Assembly: GCF_002159915.1 (NCBI RefSeq)
Contig: NZ_NFJP01000006.1
Location: 62,001-126,000 of the forward strand
DNA: 64,000 nt
DNA from: Gordonibacter sp. An230
GTDB lineage: Bacteria; Actinomycetota; Coriobacteriia; Coriobacteriales; Eggerthellaceae
Reading direction: 5' to 3'
A program made the translations under genes and the position numbers. Shown piece after piece: positions 24,848-32,399 of the stretch (positions are counted from its first letter, which is position 1; the number at the start of each line of letters is the position of its first letter). A model generated the notes under the pieces. That model was not told where the DNA came from. It saw only the letters and a program-made list of their open reading frames with translations, and searched no databases.

Positions 24848-25291
24848 ATGGTGTTGAGCCTTCGCATCCACTCAAGGGCGGCCGCTTTTGCGGTCGCCCT
24901 CGTCGCGTCTGCTGTTTTGTTCGGGTGCCAACCTGGGGGAGGCGCCGATGAATGAGGAGGAAGAGAGGTGCTTGAGGTGGAGGACATTCCTCTTGGAGAA
25001 GATGCTTCCTCGTATGACGGGGGAGTGTCGACTGTTGTCCTTCGCGGAACCGGAACCGTCGTAAGCGCGGATGCCTAAGAGATGACGGCCGAGATCGCCA
25101 TGGACGAAAATTCCGGGATTTTGGCTGATCGAGAAGTCGTCTTCGACTTCTCATCCCATACGGAGTATCTTCCGGTTATGCTTGACGCCGTGCAACCAGG
25201 CGATAGGGTTGAAGTCACGTACTTTTATGCAGAGAATTCTAAGGGATCTCTGTACGGCGAGTCGATCGTTCCCGCTTCCGACCGGTCGTGA
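24848..25291 (+). pseudogene. Lipoprotein gene with two in-frame stops
   Basis: One continuous reading frame interrupted by TGA (24953-24955) and TAA (25076-25078). It opens with a lipoprotein signal (LVASAVLFGCQPG, lipobox LFGC), continues with VLEVEDIPLGEDASSYDGGV and VVLRGTGTVVSADA, and after the second stop reads MTAEIAMDENSGILADREVV and ends in VEVTYFYAENSKGSLYG. The C-terminal part is a small beta-rich domain. It starts 8 bp after the broken peptidase gene, so the two were probably an operon that decayed together. Stop readthrough is conceivable but unsupported. Confidence 0.6.
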
Positions 25292-25482
25292 TGGGCCGTG
25301 TGATCGGTTCGGGGAGAGAGCCCTCGAGCCGATCTTCTTGTCGAAAAACCGAAAGCGAACTGGACGGTTCGGAGGTTTCCTCGTTTGCGGATCGCTCTCG
25401 GGCTTCGGGCGTCCGGGCTGCGTTTGCGGCCAATCGTCGAGCGGGGCAGAAGGGCCGTTCTTTGAGGCCGTTCTAGGAGGGG

Positions 25483-25579
25483 TTGCGCCGCGGGCGGGAA
25501 GGCCCCATAATGGCCGCATTGTGAAAAGCCTCACGGCTTTTGGCGGCTGCGGGCGCACGTGCCTTCAGCCGCGTTTTCT
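25483..25579 (+). ncRNA. Small-RNA unit 1 of the Abi locus (promoter, two hairpins, terminator)
   Basis: Promoter TTGCGC (25483-25488), 17 bp, CATAAT (25506-25511); predicted start near 25517. Hairpin A pairs AAAAGCC (25524-25530) with GGCTTTT (25535-25541) around loop TCAC. Hairpin B pairs GCGGCTG (25543-25549) with CAGCCGC (25566-25572) and is followed by GTTTTCT, a terminator. The order of parts and much of the sequence (GCCCCATAATGG, then GAAAA-CC-TC-GG-TTTTG) match unit 2 at 26821-26919 on the other side of the Abi gene. Expected product about 60 nt. Confidence 0.6.
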
Positions 25580-25623
25580 ATTCGGGAGCGAGGCATCGGC
25601 CCGTCGAAGTGAGGTGAGAAGGC

Positions 25624-25866
25624 ATGAGGTTCAAGATATCGTGCGCGAGCAGGCGGGATCCGGCGCCGGACGAGCCGCCGTGCGGCAACGCCTTGCGCGC
25701 CGGGACGCGCATGCACGGCGAGGAGTGGGGCTGCCCGAGGGTGGTCCAGGACTGGGAGGTCGAGCTGGACTCGATCGAGGGGCTCATGGCCCTGGTCGCG
25801 GAGGTCGGACCGATCATCGTGGAGGACCCGGCCACCATAACCGTCTACGACGACTACGTGGAATAG
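25624..25866 (+). CDS. Small acidic-tailed protein upstream of the Abi gene
   Basis: An 80-residue protein starting at ATG 25624 with GAGGTGAG about 8 bases upstream. The N-terminus (MRFKISCASRR) and the C-terminus (WEVELDSIEGLMALVAEVG, then IIVEDPATITVYDDYVE) look like a short alpha/beta fold ending on an acidic strand, a pattern I have seen in small hypothetical proteins of gut actinobacteria. It lies between RNA unit 1 and the Abi gene, on the same strand. It may be an unrelated resident or a partner of the Abi protein. No function is assigned. Confidence 0.65.
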   Translation: MRFKISCASRRDPAPDEPPCGNALRAGTRMHGEEWGCPRVVQDWEVELDSIEGLMALVAEVGPIIVEDPATITVYDDYVE

Positions 25867-25892
25867 GCGGCTTGCCCCGCGTCGGCGGGGGC

Positions 25893-26837
25893 GTGCGAGG
25901 GGAGCGACGCGCGCGATCGCCGGGCCGCCGAGGCGGCCGCTCTGCCTCACGCTCTGACCGGCCTGACGGACGTTCGAAGAAGGAAGCCGCCGCCTACCTC
26001 GCGGACCGCACGTACTTCTTCAAAGTCTACTCCTACCGGGCGCTCTTCGAGAAGCGCGTGGGAGGCCCGCGCGACGGCCAGTACGTCAACCTCTACTTCG
26101 GCCATCTCAAGCTCCTGGCGTCGCTCGACCGGACGCTGCGCTATGCGCTTCTCCCGCTCACGCTCGACGTGGAACATTTCGCTCGCACTAAGCTCGTCCG
26201 CGAAGCGATGACGTGCGAGGGCGGGGACGGCTGCACGCTCGTCGCCGACTACATGGCGCACCTCAACCACGCTGAGCGCCGCCGCCGTGAGGGCGAGGTT
26301 CGCGCCCTCGCCCCCGATGTCTACTGCGGCAACCTCGTGGGCAAGTACGCCCTACCCGACGGGATGCCGCTGTGGGCGCTTTTGGAGCTCGCGTCCTTCG
26401 GCACGTTTATCGACCTCTACCTGTTCTGCGCCGAGCGTTGGGGCGATAGGGAGATGCGCGATGGCCACTACTTTCTGCGTCAGGCGAAGGCCGTCAGGAA
26501 CGTCTGCGCCCATTCGTCGAACATCCTTAACGGCCTTGCCCGCCAAGACGGCGCGGTCGCCACCAACGCCAGCGTGAGCACGGCGCTCGCAAAGGCCGGC
26601 CTCTCCCGCCGCGTCCGCGCCTCGAAGATGCGCAACCCGCGTCTCCAGCAGATCGCGACGCTGCTGCACCTTCGCTCCCAGATTGTGCCGGAGGGGACGG
26701 CCAAAGGGTGCGCGAGGATGGGCGTCGCGCACCTCAAGGGCGAGATGGGGGGGGACGTATTGGAGGCCCTTTCCGGCAACGATGCCGTCCGCTCGTCCTT
26801 CGGGTTTCTCATGGTGCTGTTTTACAAATGGTTCTGA
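25893..26837 (+). CDS. Abi_2-family abortive-infection protein (AbiD/AbiF type, HEPN-like)
   Basis: A predicted phage-defence protein of the Abi_2 family. Recognisable sequence starts at KKEAAAYLADRTYFFKVYSY, runs through NLYFGHLKLLASLDRTLRYA and TLDVEHFARTKLV, and contains RNVCAHSSN (Arg about 202, His about 207 counting from 25893), the RX4H motif that forms the RNase-type active site of HEPN domains. Length from a GTG at 25893 is 314 residues, about the family norm. The first 27 residues are Arg/Gly-rich and unlike the family, and the ribosome site is weak, so the true start is uncertain and an N-terminal frameshift or truncation is possible. The gene is bracketed by two related small-RNA units; unit 2's promoter overlaps its stop codon. 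Confidence 0.85.
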   Translation: MRGERRARSPGRRGGRSASRSDRPDGRSKKEAAAYLADRTYFFKVYSYRALFEKRVGGPRDGQYVNLYFGHLKLLASLDRTLRYALLPLTLDVEHFARTKLVREAMTCEGGDGCTLVADYMAHLNHAERRRREGEVRALAPDVYCGNLVGKYALPDGMPLWALLELASFGTFIDLYLFCAERWGDREMRDGHYFLRQAKAVRNVCAHSSNILNGLARQDGAVATNASVSTALAKAGLSRRVRASKMRNPRLQQIATLLHLRSQIVPEGTAKGCARMGVAHLKGEMGGDVLEALSGNDAVRSSFGFLMVLFYKWF

Positions 26838-26919
26838 TGCCCCATAATGGGGGCAGATAGAAAAACCTCCGGGTTTTGCAAGGCGGGGTCGCGCAAGCGG
26901 TTCCGCCTAGTTTTTTCTT
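26821..26919 (+). ncRNA. Small-RNA unit 2 of the Abi locus (promoter, two hairpins, terminator)
   Basis: Promoter TTTACA (26821-26826, inside the last Abi codons), 16 bp, CATAAT (26843-26848). Hairpin A pairs AAAACC (26862-26867) with GGTTTT (26872-26877) around TCCG. Hairpin B pairs AGGCGG (26881-26886) with CCGCCT (26903-26908) and is capped by CGC-GCAA-GCG, a GNRA-type tetraloop. A run of six T (26911-26916) follows. The layout duplicates unit 1 although the stems differ in sequence, with compensating changes in both hairpins. Confidence 0.65.
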
Positions 26920-27297
26920 GGGGCCGCCGCCGGGCCGGAGGGAGGTGCGGGAAAGGCTCGTGTTCGCCTACTTGGCGGAGCGCGGGGCCTCAGGCGGCCG
27001 CCATGTCCTCCGACCTCGGGGTCGCCGAGACGATCCCGAGGAGCGATTTGGCGCGGCTTAAGGAAAGCGAGGCCGTGGCCTCGGAAAGGGCCATCGAAGG
27101 CGCCTCTACCGCCTCGCCGACGGCCCGGAAGGCTGGGGGATCCCGCGCTCCTTGGCAGGTGCGCACCGGGGGACCGGCTCCTCTCCACGGTATCTCCTTT
27201 TGCATAAACGCGGCATCCCTCGGCGCCTACGGGTCGGGGCGCGCCGGAGCGGATGCTGCCTCTGACCTGCTGGGTCCGGGATCGGCGTCTTCGGCAA
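26920..27297. other. GC-rich stretch without a clear gene
   Basis: Open frames exist on both strands but none has a ribosome site or a family-like sequence. A plus-strand stretch around 27002-27120 (reading SSDLGVAETIPRSDLARLKE) could be a gene remnant. Nothing firm. Confidence 0.3.
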
Positions 27298-27435
27298 ATT
27301 GGGGTGCGGCGGGGGGTGCGAGGGCGGAATTGGGGTGGGATTGGGGTGTTTCCAGGCCTCTCCGCGATCACGACCAATCACGTGAAATCCCAGCTCAGAT
27401 GGCGTGCAATCATCTCCGATCACGTATAATCAAAC
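27298..27435. repeat. Short direct repeats next to the att site
   Basis: Three copies of ATTGGGGTG (27298-27306, 27329-27337, 27340-27348), then GATCACG motifs at about 27366 and 27418 (the second in GATCACGTATAATCA), with AATCACGTG between them. Such short repeats just inside a tRNA-derived junction are what one expects for arm-type binding sites of a tyrosine integrase and its accessory proteins. This is inferred from position and pattern. Confidence 0.45.
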
Positions 27436-27440
27436 CCCTT

Positions 27441-27479
27441 TCGAACCCCATGGAGGTTCAAGTCCTCTCGCCCGCACCA
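27441..27479 (+). other. 3' fragment of a tRNA-Leu gene: probable right attachment site
   Basis: The T-arm (GGAGG TTCAAGT CCTCT, 27452-27468) and the acceptor 3' strand CGCCCGC followed by A and CCA (27469-27479) are present, but the 5' acceptor strand, D-arm and anticodon arm are not found upstream. A discriminator and GTTCAAG loop of this kind with acceptor CGCCCGC suit tRNA-Leu. Integration into a tRNA 3' end leaves such a copy at the far junction; the intact tRNA gene should lie beyond the left edge of this window. Confidence 0.7.
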
Positions 27480-27489
27480 TGTAAACCGC

Positions 27490-27526
27490 AAGGCCGGAAG
27501 CTTGAAATAGCGCTTCTGGCCTTTTT
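27490..27526 (+). terminator. Rho-independent terminator behind the tRNA fragment
   Basis: A 12-bp stem AAGGCCGGAAGC (27490-27501) with GCTTCTGGCCTT (27512-27523), one G-U pair, a 10-nt loop and five T. It starts 10 bp after the CCA end, as expected for the native terminator of the tRNA gene, so chromosomal DNA resumes here. Confidence 0.85.
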
Positions 27527-27632
27527 GCTTCTCTGGTTGGTATGCCAAACGGCATACCGAAACGCCTGCGCAGAAGCGCGCGACGGTGGCGGAACGGGAG
27601 AAGGCGGCCTCCCCGGAGGGAGCCCCTAGCCT

Positions 27633-27830
27633 CTAGGCTGCCGCTAGGTCGGCCCAGAAGGCCGTGATCACCCTGCCGTTGCCGGCGTAGTCGTCACTCC
27701 GCCCGGACGTGTCGGCAAGGTCGCGCATCTTGGCCATGAAGCCCTCTCCCTGGTTGGCCGCCGCGTACTCCACGACGCGCCAGCAGGTGGAGGCCGGGTC
27801 GGGCGTCTCGTAGGAGAGCGGATCGTCGGA
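27633..27830 (-). pseudogene. 3' remnant of an unidentified gene
   Basis: A minus-strand frame that reads like natural protein (DDPLSYETPDPASTCWRVVE, then AAANQGEGFMAKMRDLADT, then GNGRVITAFWADLAAA) and ends at TAG 27633-27635. No start codon with a ribosome site precedes it, and the frame begins next to the flavoprotein terminator. It is probably the C-terminal scrap of a gene truncated by past insertion near the tRNA site. Family not recognised. Confidence 0.4.
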
Positions 27831-27837
27831 ATGGTGG

Positions 27838-27867
27838 AAGGGCCTCGAACGTAAGCTCGAGGCCCTT
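27838..27867 (-). terminator. Perfect-hairpin terminator of the flavoprotein gene
   Basis: Perfect 11-bp inverted repeat AAGGGCCTCGA (27838-27848) and TCGAGGCCCTT (27857-27867) with an 8-nt loop, about 55 bp downstream of the flavoprotein stop codon. The T-run is short, so it may be an imperfect or bidirectional terminator. Confidence 0.65.
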
Positions 27868-27923
27868 TGCGTACCTCTCTCGACTGCGCGTTTGGAGCGT
27901 GCCTCCTCTCTTGGCGTCGTTGC

Positions 27924-29618
27924 CTATGCGACGTCCACGAATTCGGCGCGGAACGCCTCCCAGTCGCCCGAGGGCTTGCTTGGGGCAAGGCCGCCCGTCA
28001 GGGCGTGGATCGTAGCGTAGCGGCCCGAGGTCATGCACGATCCGCACGACATGCCTCCCAAATACAGCGACCAGTCCACGTCGCCGCAGATGTCCCCTGC
28101 GTTGAATCCAGCCGAGTACAGTCCGGGTATCGGCGCACCGTTCTCGTCCACTACCTGGTAGTTCTCGTTCACTTTGATGCCGCCTCCCATTGCGGTGAGG
28201 CGAATCCACTGGCGTATGCCCCAAAACGGTGGCTTCAGAATGGGCGCCAGGTACTTGGATTGCTTGCCGAAGTCCTCGTCGAAGCCCGCCTCGCACAGCT
28301 GATTGTACCGTTCGACGGTTTTCTTCAGCGCGTCGGCGGGGATGCCCAGCTCGTCGGCGAGCTCGTCGAGTGTGTCGCAGCGATGCGTGTCGATAAGGTC
28401 TTCGATCACGCCCTGCGGGTTCTCCACGGCGCCGGGTATGTAGTTCTCCATCAGTTCGACGGGCGAGGGGGAGTAGCCCCATGCTTTCGCCGTCTCGAAG
28501 TACGTGCTGTCGAAAACGCGACAGAACCTTCCGGGATCCTCCGCGTTCTGGAAGCGCAGCGTCTCGTCCCAGTAGTGCATGGGGATCTCCTCGTTCATGA
28601 AGCGCTCCCCTTTCTCGTTCACCGCGAGGAAGGGTATTTCCGTCATGGCCATGGGCGCGGCGTCCATGTCGTGCATCTGCTTGCTGTGGCCAACAGGAGT
28701 CATCGTTGCGCCCACGCTCATGGCCATGAGTATGCCGTCCCCGGTTTTGTTCATCTGCTTCTTCGTGAATTTAACGAGGTCGGGCGCATACTTCGACAGC
28801 ATGCTGTCGTTGTTTTGGTAATCGCCCGTGGCCAAGATGACGGCTTTGGACGCGTTGAATTTGATGTAGCCTTCCCTTCCTTCGCCGATGGCGGCCGTCA
28901 CGCGCTCTCCGTCCTTCACCAGTTGCACGCCCGGAGTGCTGTAGAAGAACTCGGCGCCCTTCGAGGCTGCGTACTCGGCAAGGGCTTTGACCAGATTGCC
29001 GTTGTTCTCCGGTTTCACGCCGAAAGCGTTGCGCATGGTGGTGACGTGGCTGCCGTCCGCCGTCTCGGTGCGCGTGAGCTTCGATTCGTACGGTGGATAC
29101 CCTGCCTCCTTGCCCATGCGCGCCATCCACATGGCCGTTTCACCCGAGTGCTCGGCGAAGAACCGCACGAGGTCGAGGTTGACGCGGTAGCTGCATGCCT
29201 CGCGGTACCCCTGTATCCAGCGAAGCAGCCCCAGGTCGGTCGTCTCGTCGAGGATGACGCCCGACGAGCCGTTGCCCTGCGAGATGGGGGTCGACTCTTT
29301 CTGCAAGCATGCGACGGTGGCGCCCTCCTCAAGCGCCGTGAGAACCGCCGGAAGCCCCGCGGTTCCCGCGCCCACCACCACGATGTCGTACGTCTTCTCG
29401 TCTGCGAATTCAGTGATAGGTTCGGCGACAGCGCTGGATTGCTCGAAGTCGCTCGCCGTGGTGCCCGCAGGGTACGAGAAGTTTCCGTCTTTTCCCGACG
29501 TGCCGCTCGGCGCGGCCGCGCATCCCGTCAGGCTCGCTCCGAGCGCCGCGACGGTGCCGGCGGCTCCCAAGGCGAGGCCTCCCTTGATAAACCTCCGTCG
29601 ATCCATGTTCGTACCCAT
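27924..29618 (-). CDS. Tat-exported FAD_binding_2 flavoprotein reductase
   Basis: A 564-residue flavoprotein of the fumarate-reductase/urocanate-reductase type. The Tat signal is DRRRFIKGGLALG, followed by a Cys near SLTGCAAAP that suggests a lipoprotein or anchored form. The FAD dinucleotide fold begins with YDIVVVGAGTAGLPAVLTAL (about 75-95), with VILATGDYQNN and the C-terminal GLYSAGFNAGD that closes the FAD site. In Eggerthellaceae, paralogues reduce diverse small organic acceptors outside the membrane, receiving electrons from quinones or cytochromes. The substrate here is unknown. The gene is divergent from a membrane-type LuxR regulator (29965-31428), the usual genomic pairing, and ends in a hairpin terminator. 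Confidence 0.9.
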   Translation of the reverse strand: MGTNMDRRRFIKGGLALGAAGTVAALGASLTGCAAAPSGTSGKDGNFSYPAGTTASDFEQSSAVAEPITEFADEKTYDIVVVGAGTAGLPAVLTALEEGATVACLQKESTPISQGNGSSGVILDETTDLGLLRWIQGYREACSYRVNLDLVRFFAEHSGETAMWMARMGKEAGYPPYESKLTRTETADGSHVTTMRNAFGVKPENNGNLVKALAEYAASKGAEFFYSTPGVQLVKDGERVTAAIGEGREGYIKFNASKAVILATGDYQNNDSMLSKYAPDLVKFTKKQMNKTGDGILMAMSVGATMTPVGHSKQMHDMDAAPMAMTEIPFLAVNEKGERFMNEEIPMHYWDETLRFQNAEDPGRFCRVFDSTYFETAKAWGYSPSPVELMENYIPGAVENPQGVIEDLIDTHRCDTLDELADELGIPADALKKTVERYNQLCEAGFDEDFGKQSKYLAPILKPPFWGIRQWIRLTAMGGGIKVNENYQVVDENGAPIPGLYSAGFNAGDICGDVDWSLYLGGMSCGSCMTSGRYATIHALTGGLAPSKPSGDWEAFRAEFVDVA

Positions 29619-29964
29619 TTCGCATCATGCCCCTTTCTTCTGATCGTCCTCGTGTCGCGTCACCTTGAAGGCGCGGGCATTCGACAAAGCGCTTGGTCGC
29701 GTTCGCGTGGTGGCGTCAGGACGGATGCCCCTTCGCCTGCATGCCTGCGCGATGTTGGCGGTGCTGGCTTAATGATCGTCGTTCGGACGGGTTCCGTCCT
29801 CGCATAAAAGGAGCGAATCGGATTGAGGGGCGGCCATAAAAGAGGGGATTTTCTTTCGAAGCGCCCGCGATCCGGGCTTCGCAGCGCCGTGCTGCATGCC
29901 GTGCGAAGCGGCTGCTGTATAATCGCGGCAGCATGCCGGGCTCTGAGAAAGGACGGGAAGGGGT
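29619..29964. other. Divergent promoter region of flavoprotein and LuxR gene
   Basis: Non-coding spacer of 346 bp between two divergent genes. A perfect TATAAT at 29918-29923 points toward the LuxR gene, whose GTG is 42 bp downstream behind a GAAAGGACGGGAAGGG ribosome site. No convincing -35 box or operator palindrome was found by eye. Confidence 0.5.
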
Positions 29965-31428
29965 GTGGCCAAAAGCGCGTTTCGCATGCCGAGTTTGAAC
30001 GAATGGCTGTTCGTGATCGGGCTTGCCTGCTACTGGCCCACGTTTCGCAACAGCTTCTTCGGCTTGGTGTTCTCGGAGGGGGGCGAGGGTCTCGGGCACC
30101 TCGATGTGGAGTACCTGTTGTTTCTGGGCTTCGTCGCGCTGTGGTGCGGCGCGTGCTTGGCTCGACCACGCCTTGTGGAGGCGTTTTTGGCAGCGCGTCG
30201 TTTCGCGGTGTGCGGTCTTTGCGTGCTGGCTTCCGTCGGCATGTCGCTGGTCTACTGCGTCGATGCGTTCGATTTGCCTTGGGCGGCGTCGTTCGCGGGC
30301 GTGGCGTTTTCGTCTGCCGGCTTCGTCGTCCTCACGTTTGCATGGTCGAACGAGGTTGTTCGAGCGAGAAGCCGCAACCTCTTCTTCGACATCGCGCTCT
30401 CGTTTCTGTTGAGCTTCGTCCTCTCGCTCACGAGCCTTCTGCCCGGCCCGTTCTCCCTTGCGCTGCCGTTTTTCTCCTGGGCGATCTCGGGTTTGGCGTA
30501 TGCGGCGTATCGTGCGCCGCGCATCGGTTCCAAAGCCGCATCGGCATCCGCGGCGTGTGGTCGAGACGGCTTGGCGGCGCGCATTGGCTCTGCTCGCGTT
30601 GCGCTTGACGGAATCGTCGTGCTGCTCATCGCGTTTCTGGTGATCGGGGCGTTCGTGAGGGGCTTTCTCTACCTGGGTACCATCGCCTACTCGCCGGAGC
30701 AGACGACGCTGTCGAGGCGCGTCGTGTCGTTCGCGCTCTCGTTTTTGGTCGCCGTCGTCGCGTATCGGGCCGATTCGGGCAAGCCTCCCCTGTTCTGGCT
30801 CTGGACGCTCGTCTCCCTCGTCTTCTTCAGCGGTCTCTTCCTCATCGCGGCCCTCTACCCCCTCATGCCCGATCTGGCGGGCGGCGTCGCCATCACGGGG
30901 CGCACGTTCGTGTCGTTTTTCCTCTGGGTTGCGCTTGCCCTGACTGTTCGCGAGCGTGGCGGGCATCTGCTCGTGCCGGTCGTCGGCATACTGTTCATCA
31001 TGGTCGAATGCGCCTCCGGTTTCTGCAGCTACTTCCTTGCGCCCGAGATCGCGCGGGCGATCGGTCTTCCGATGTCCGCGTATCTGCCGTTCTTCGCGCT
31101 GCTCATTGCGTTCATACTCATTTCCAGCACCATCGTGTTCCTTGCGTTGCTGGCCAACAGGAGGCTGGCCGAGCCGACAGATGCGCCCCGTCTCACGCGC
31201 GAGCGGGCGTGTGCCGCTTTGGGCGAGGAGCGGGGCCTGACCGCGCGTGAGGTGGAGGTGATGGAACGGTTTTCCCAGGGCAACAGTCTGAGGAAGGTCG
31301 CCGAGACGATGTTCATCTCTACGAGCACGGCGCAATCGCACGTCAAGAGCGTGTATCGTAAGTTGGGCATCCATTCCAAGCAAGAGTTGATAGACCTTGT
31401 GGGCGATCGCATGGGAAAGCGCATGTGA
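29965..31428 (+). CDS. LuxR-family regulator with multi-span membrane sensor domain
   Basis: A 487-residue regulator. About twelve hydrophobic segments fill residues 10-400, and the last 65 residues are a LuxR-type HTH (LTAREVEVMERFSQGNSLRK, then VAETMFISTSTAQSHVKSVY, then RKLGIHSKQELIDL). This architecture, common and much expanded in Eggerthellaceae, is thought to sense small molecules at the membrane and control an adjacent reductase gene. The start is a GTG at 29965. It is divergent from the flavoprotein at 27924-29618, which is its likely target. Confidence 0.92.
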   Translation: MAKSAFRMPSLNEWLFVIGLACYWPTFRNSFFGLVFSEGGEGLGHLDVEYLLFLGFVALWCGACLARPRLVEAFLAARRFAVCGLCVLASVGMSLVYCVDAFDLPWAASFAGVAFSSAGFVVLTFAWSNEVVRARSRNLFFDIALSFLLSFVLSLTSLLPGPFSLALPFFSWAISGLAYAAYRAPRIGSKAASASAACGRDGLAARIGSARVALDGIVVLLIAFLVIGAFVRGFLYLGTIAYSPEQTTLSRRVVSFALSFLVAVVAYRADSGKPPLFWLWTLVSLVFFSGLFLIAALYPLMPDLAGGVAITGRTFVSFFLWVALALTVRERGGHLLVPVVGILFIMVECASGFCSYFLAPEIARAIGLPMSAYLPFFALLIAFILISSTIVFLALLANRRLAEPTDAPRLTRERACAALGEERGLTAREVEVMERFSQGNSLRKVAETMFISTSTAQSHVKSVYRKLGIHSKQELIDLVGDRMGKRM

Positions 31429-31763
31429 TCGATTGCGAAAGGAATTGCGTTTCCGTGCCGGAGCTGTCGCGGTCGCGAGTCGAGGTGGGGCGTGCCTCGC
31501 GCGCGATGTCGTCGCGCTGCGGCCGCGCCGCAGCTGCATGCCGAGGGTTGACGTTGGCTGGCCGTGCGCCGCTGCCGCGTTGACGCCGCCGTGCTGCGTG
31601 CTGCCGTCACCGCGGCGCGCCGTCGGGATGCTGCTCGCGCGCTGCGTCGCACCGCCGCAGCGCGCCGGAGCTCGTCGCTCCCCGCTCGCGCATCGGACGA
31701 GAGCGGGGGAGAAGTGCCGCCCTTTTCCCATGCGCCCTTGCCGGCTCGTGCTACACTTTCCCC
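31429..31763. other. Intergenic, GC-rich
   Basis: No gene seen. The stretch is skewed toward GC-rich repeats of CGC/GCG. It ends in the promoter of the next gene. Confidence 0.4.
31752..31763 (+). promoter_or_regulatory. Leaderless-type -10 box of the YigZ-family gene
   Basis: TACACT at 31752-31757 ends six bases before the ATG at 31764. Transcription would start at or next to the start codon, and there is no Shine-Dalgarno sequence. Confidence 0.6.
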
Positions 31764-32399
31764 ATGACTTCCTATACGACCATAGCGGGACGCGCCGTCG
31801 CGGAGATCGAGGAAAAGAAGAGCCGCTTCATCGCCAGCCTTGCGCACGTAGAGACGGAGGAGGAGGCGCTCGCGTTCTTGGAGGAGGTGCGCGCGGCCAA
31901 TCGCATGGCGCGTCACAATGTGTACGCTTACGTGCTGCGCGAAGGCGGTGCGGGTGCGGCGGGACGCGTGCGGTACTCCGACGACGGCGAGCCGCAAAAG
32001 ACCGCCGGACTGCCCACGTTGGAGGTGCTGCAGCACGCGAGCCTCACCGATGTGGCGGCGGTGGTCACGCGCTATTTCGGCGGTGTGCTCCTTGGCACGG
32101 GCGGGCTTGTGCGCGCCTACACCCAGGCGACCCAAGCGGGCGTTGAGGCGGCGGAGCTCGTGGTGGTGTCGCGCTGCGTCGATCTGGAGATTCGCACGTC
32201 TTATGCGCGCTATGAGCAGCTGGTGCGCATAGCCGCCGATTGCGGGGCGAAAGTGCTCGACACGGGGTTCGCCGACGAGGTGATGCTGCGGTTGCGCATG
32301 CTCGACGGCACGCAGGCGCCGCTGCTTGCGAAGCTCACCGAACTCGAGCGAGGCCAAGAGCGCGTGTGTGTGAGCGATCCTGTGGACGCGGCGTTCTGA
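31764..32399 (+). CDS. yigZ: YigZ/IMPACT (UPF0029) family protein
   Basis: A 211-residue cytoplasmic protein of the YigZ/IMPACT family. The N-terminal UPF0029 domain has EEKKSRFIASLAHVETEEEA, then ARHNVYAYVL, RYSDDGEPQKTAGLP, and VVTRYFGGVLLGTGGLVRAY. The C-terminal DUF1949-like domain (about 140-211) is present, so the protein is full length. Its biochemical role in bacteria is not settled; links to translation and proteostasis have been proposed. It appears to be monocistronic and translated from a leaderless mRNA. Confidence 0.93.
   Translation: MTSYTTIAGRAVAEIEEKKSRFIASLAHVETEEEALAFLEEVRAANRMARHNVYAYVLREGGAGAAGRVRYSDDGEPQKTAGLPTLEVLQHASLTDVAAVVTRYFGGVLLGTGGLVRAYTQATQAGVEAAELVVVSRCVDLEIRTSYARYEQLVRIAADCGAKVLDTGFADEVMLRLRMLDGTQAPLLAKLTELERGQERVCVSDPVDAAF

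Noticed and set aside
27441-27479. A functional tRNA gene
   Set aside because: Only the T-arm and acceptor 3' strand are present; the 5' half is missing, so it is an integration scar, not a gene.
1-27480. A relaxase gene
   Set aside because: Looked for the HUH histidine cluster and MobA/TraI-type motifs among the genes here and found none; it may lie left of the window.
29716-31731. Minus-strand 671-codon frame over the LuxR gene
   Set aside because: The plus strand encodes a textbook LuxR HTH and membrane spans; the minus frame is an Arg-rich shadow.
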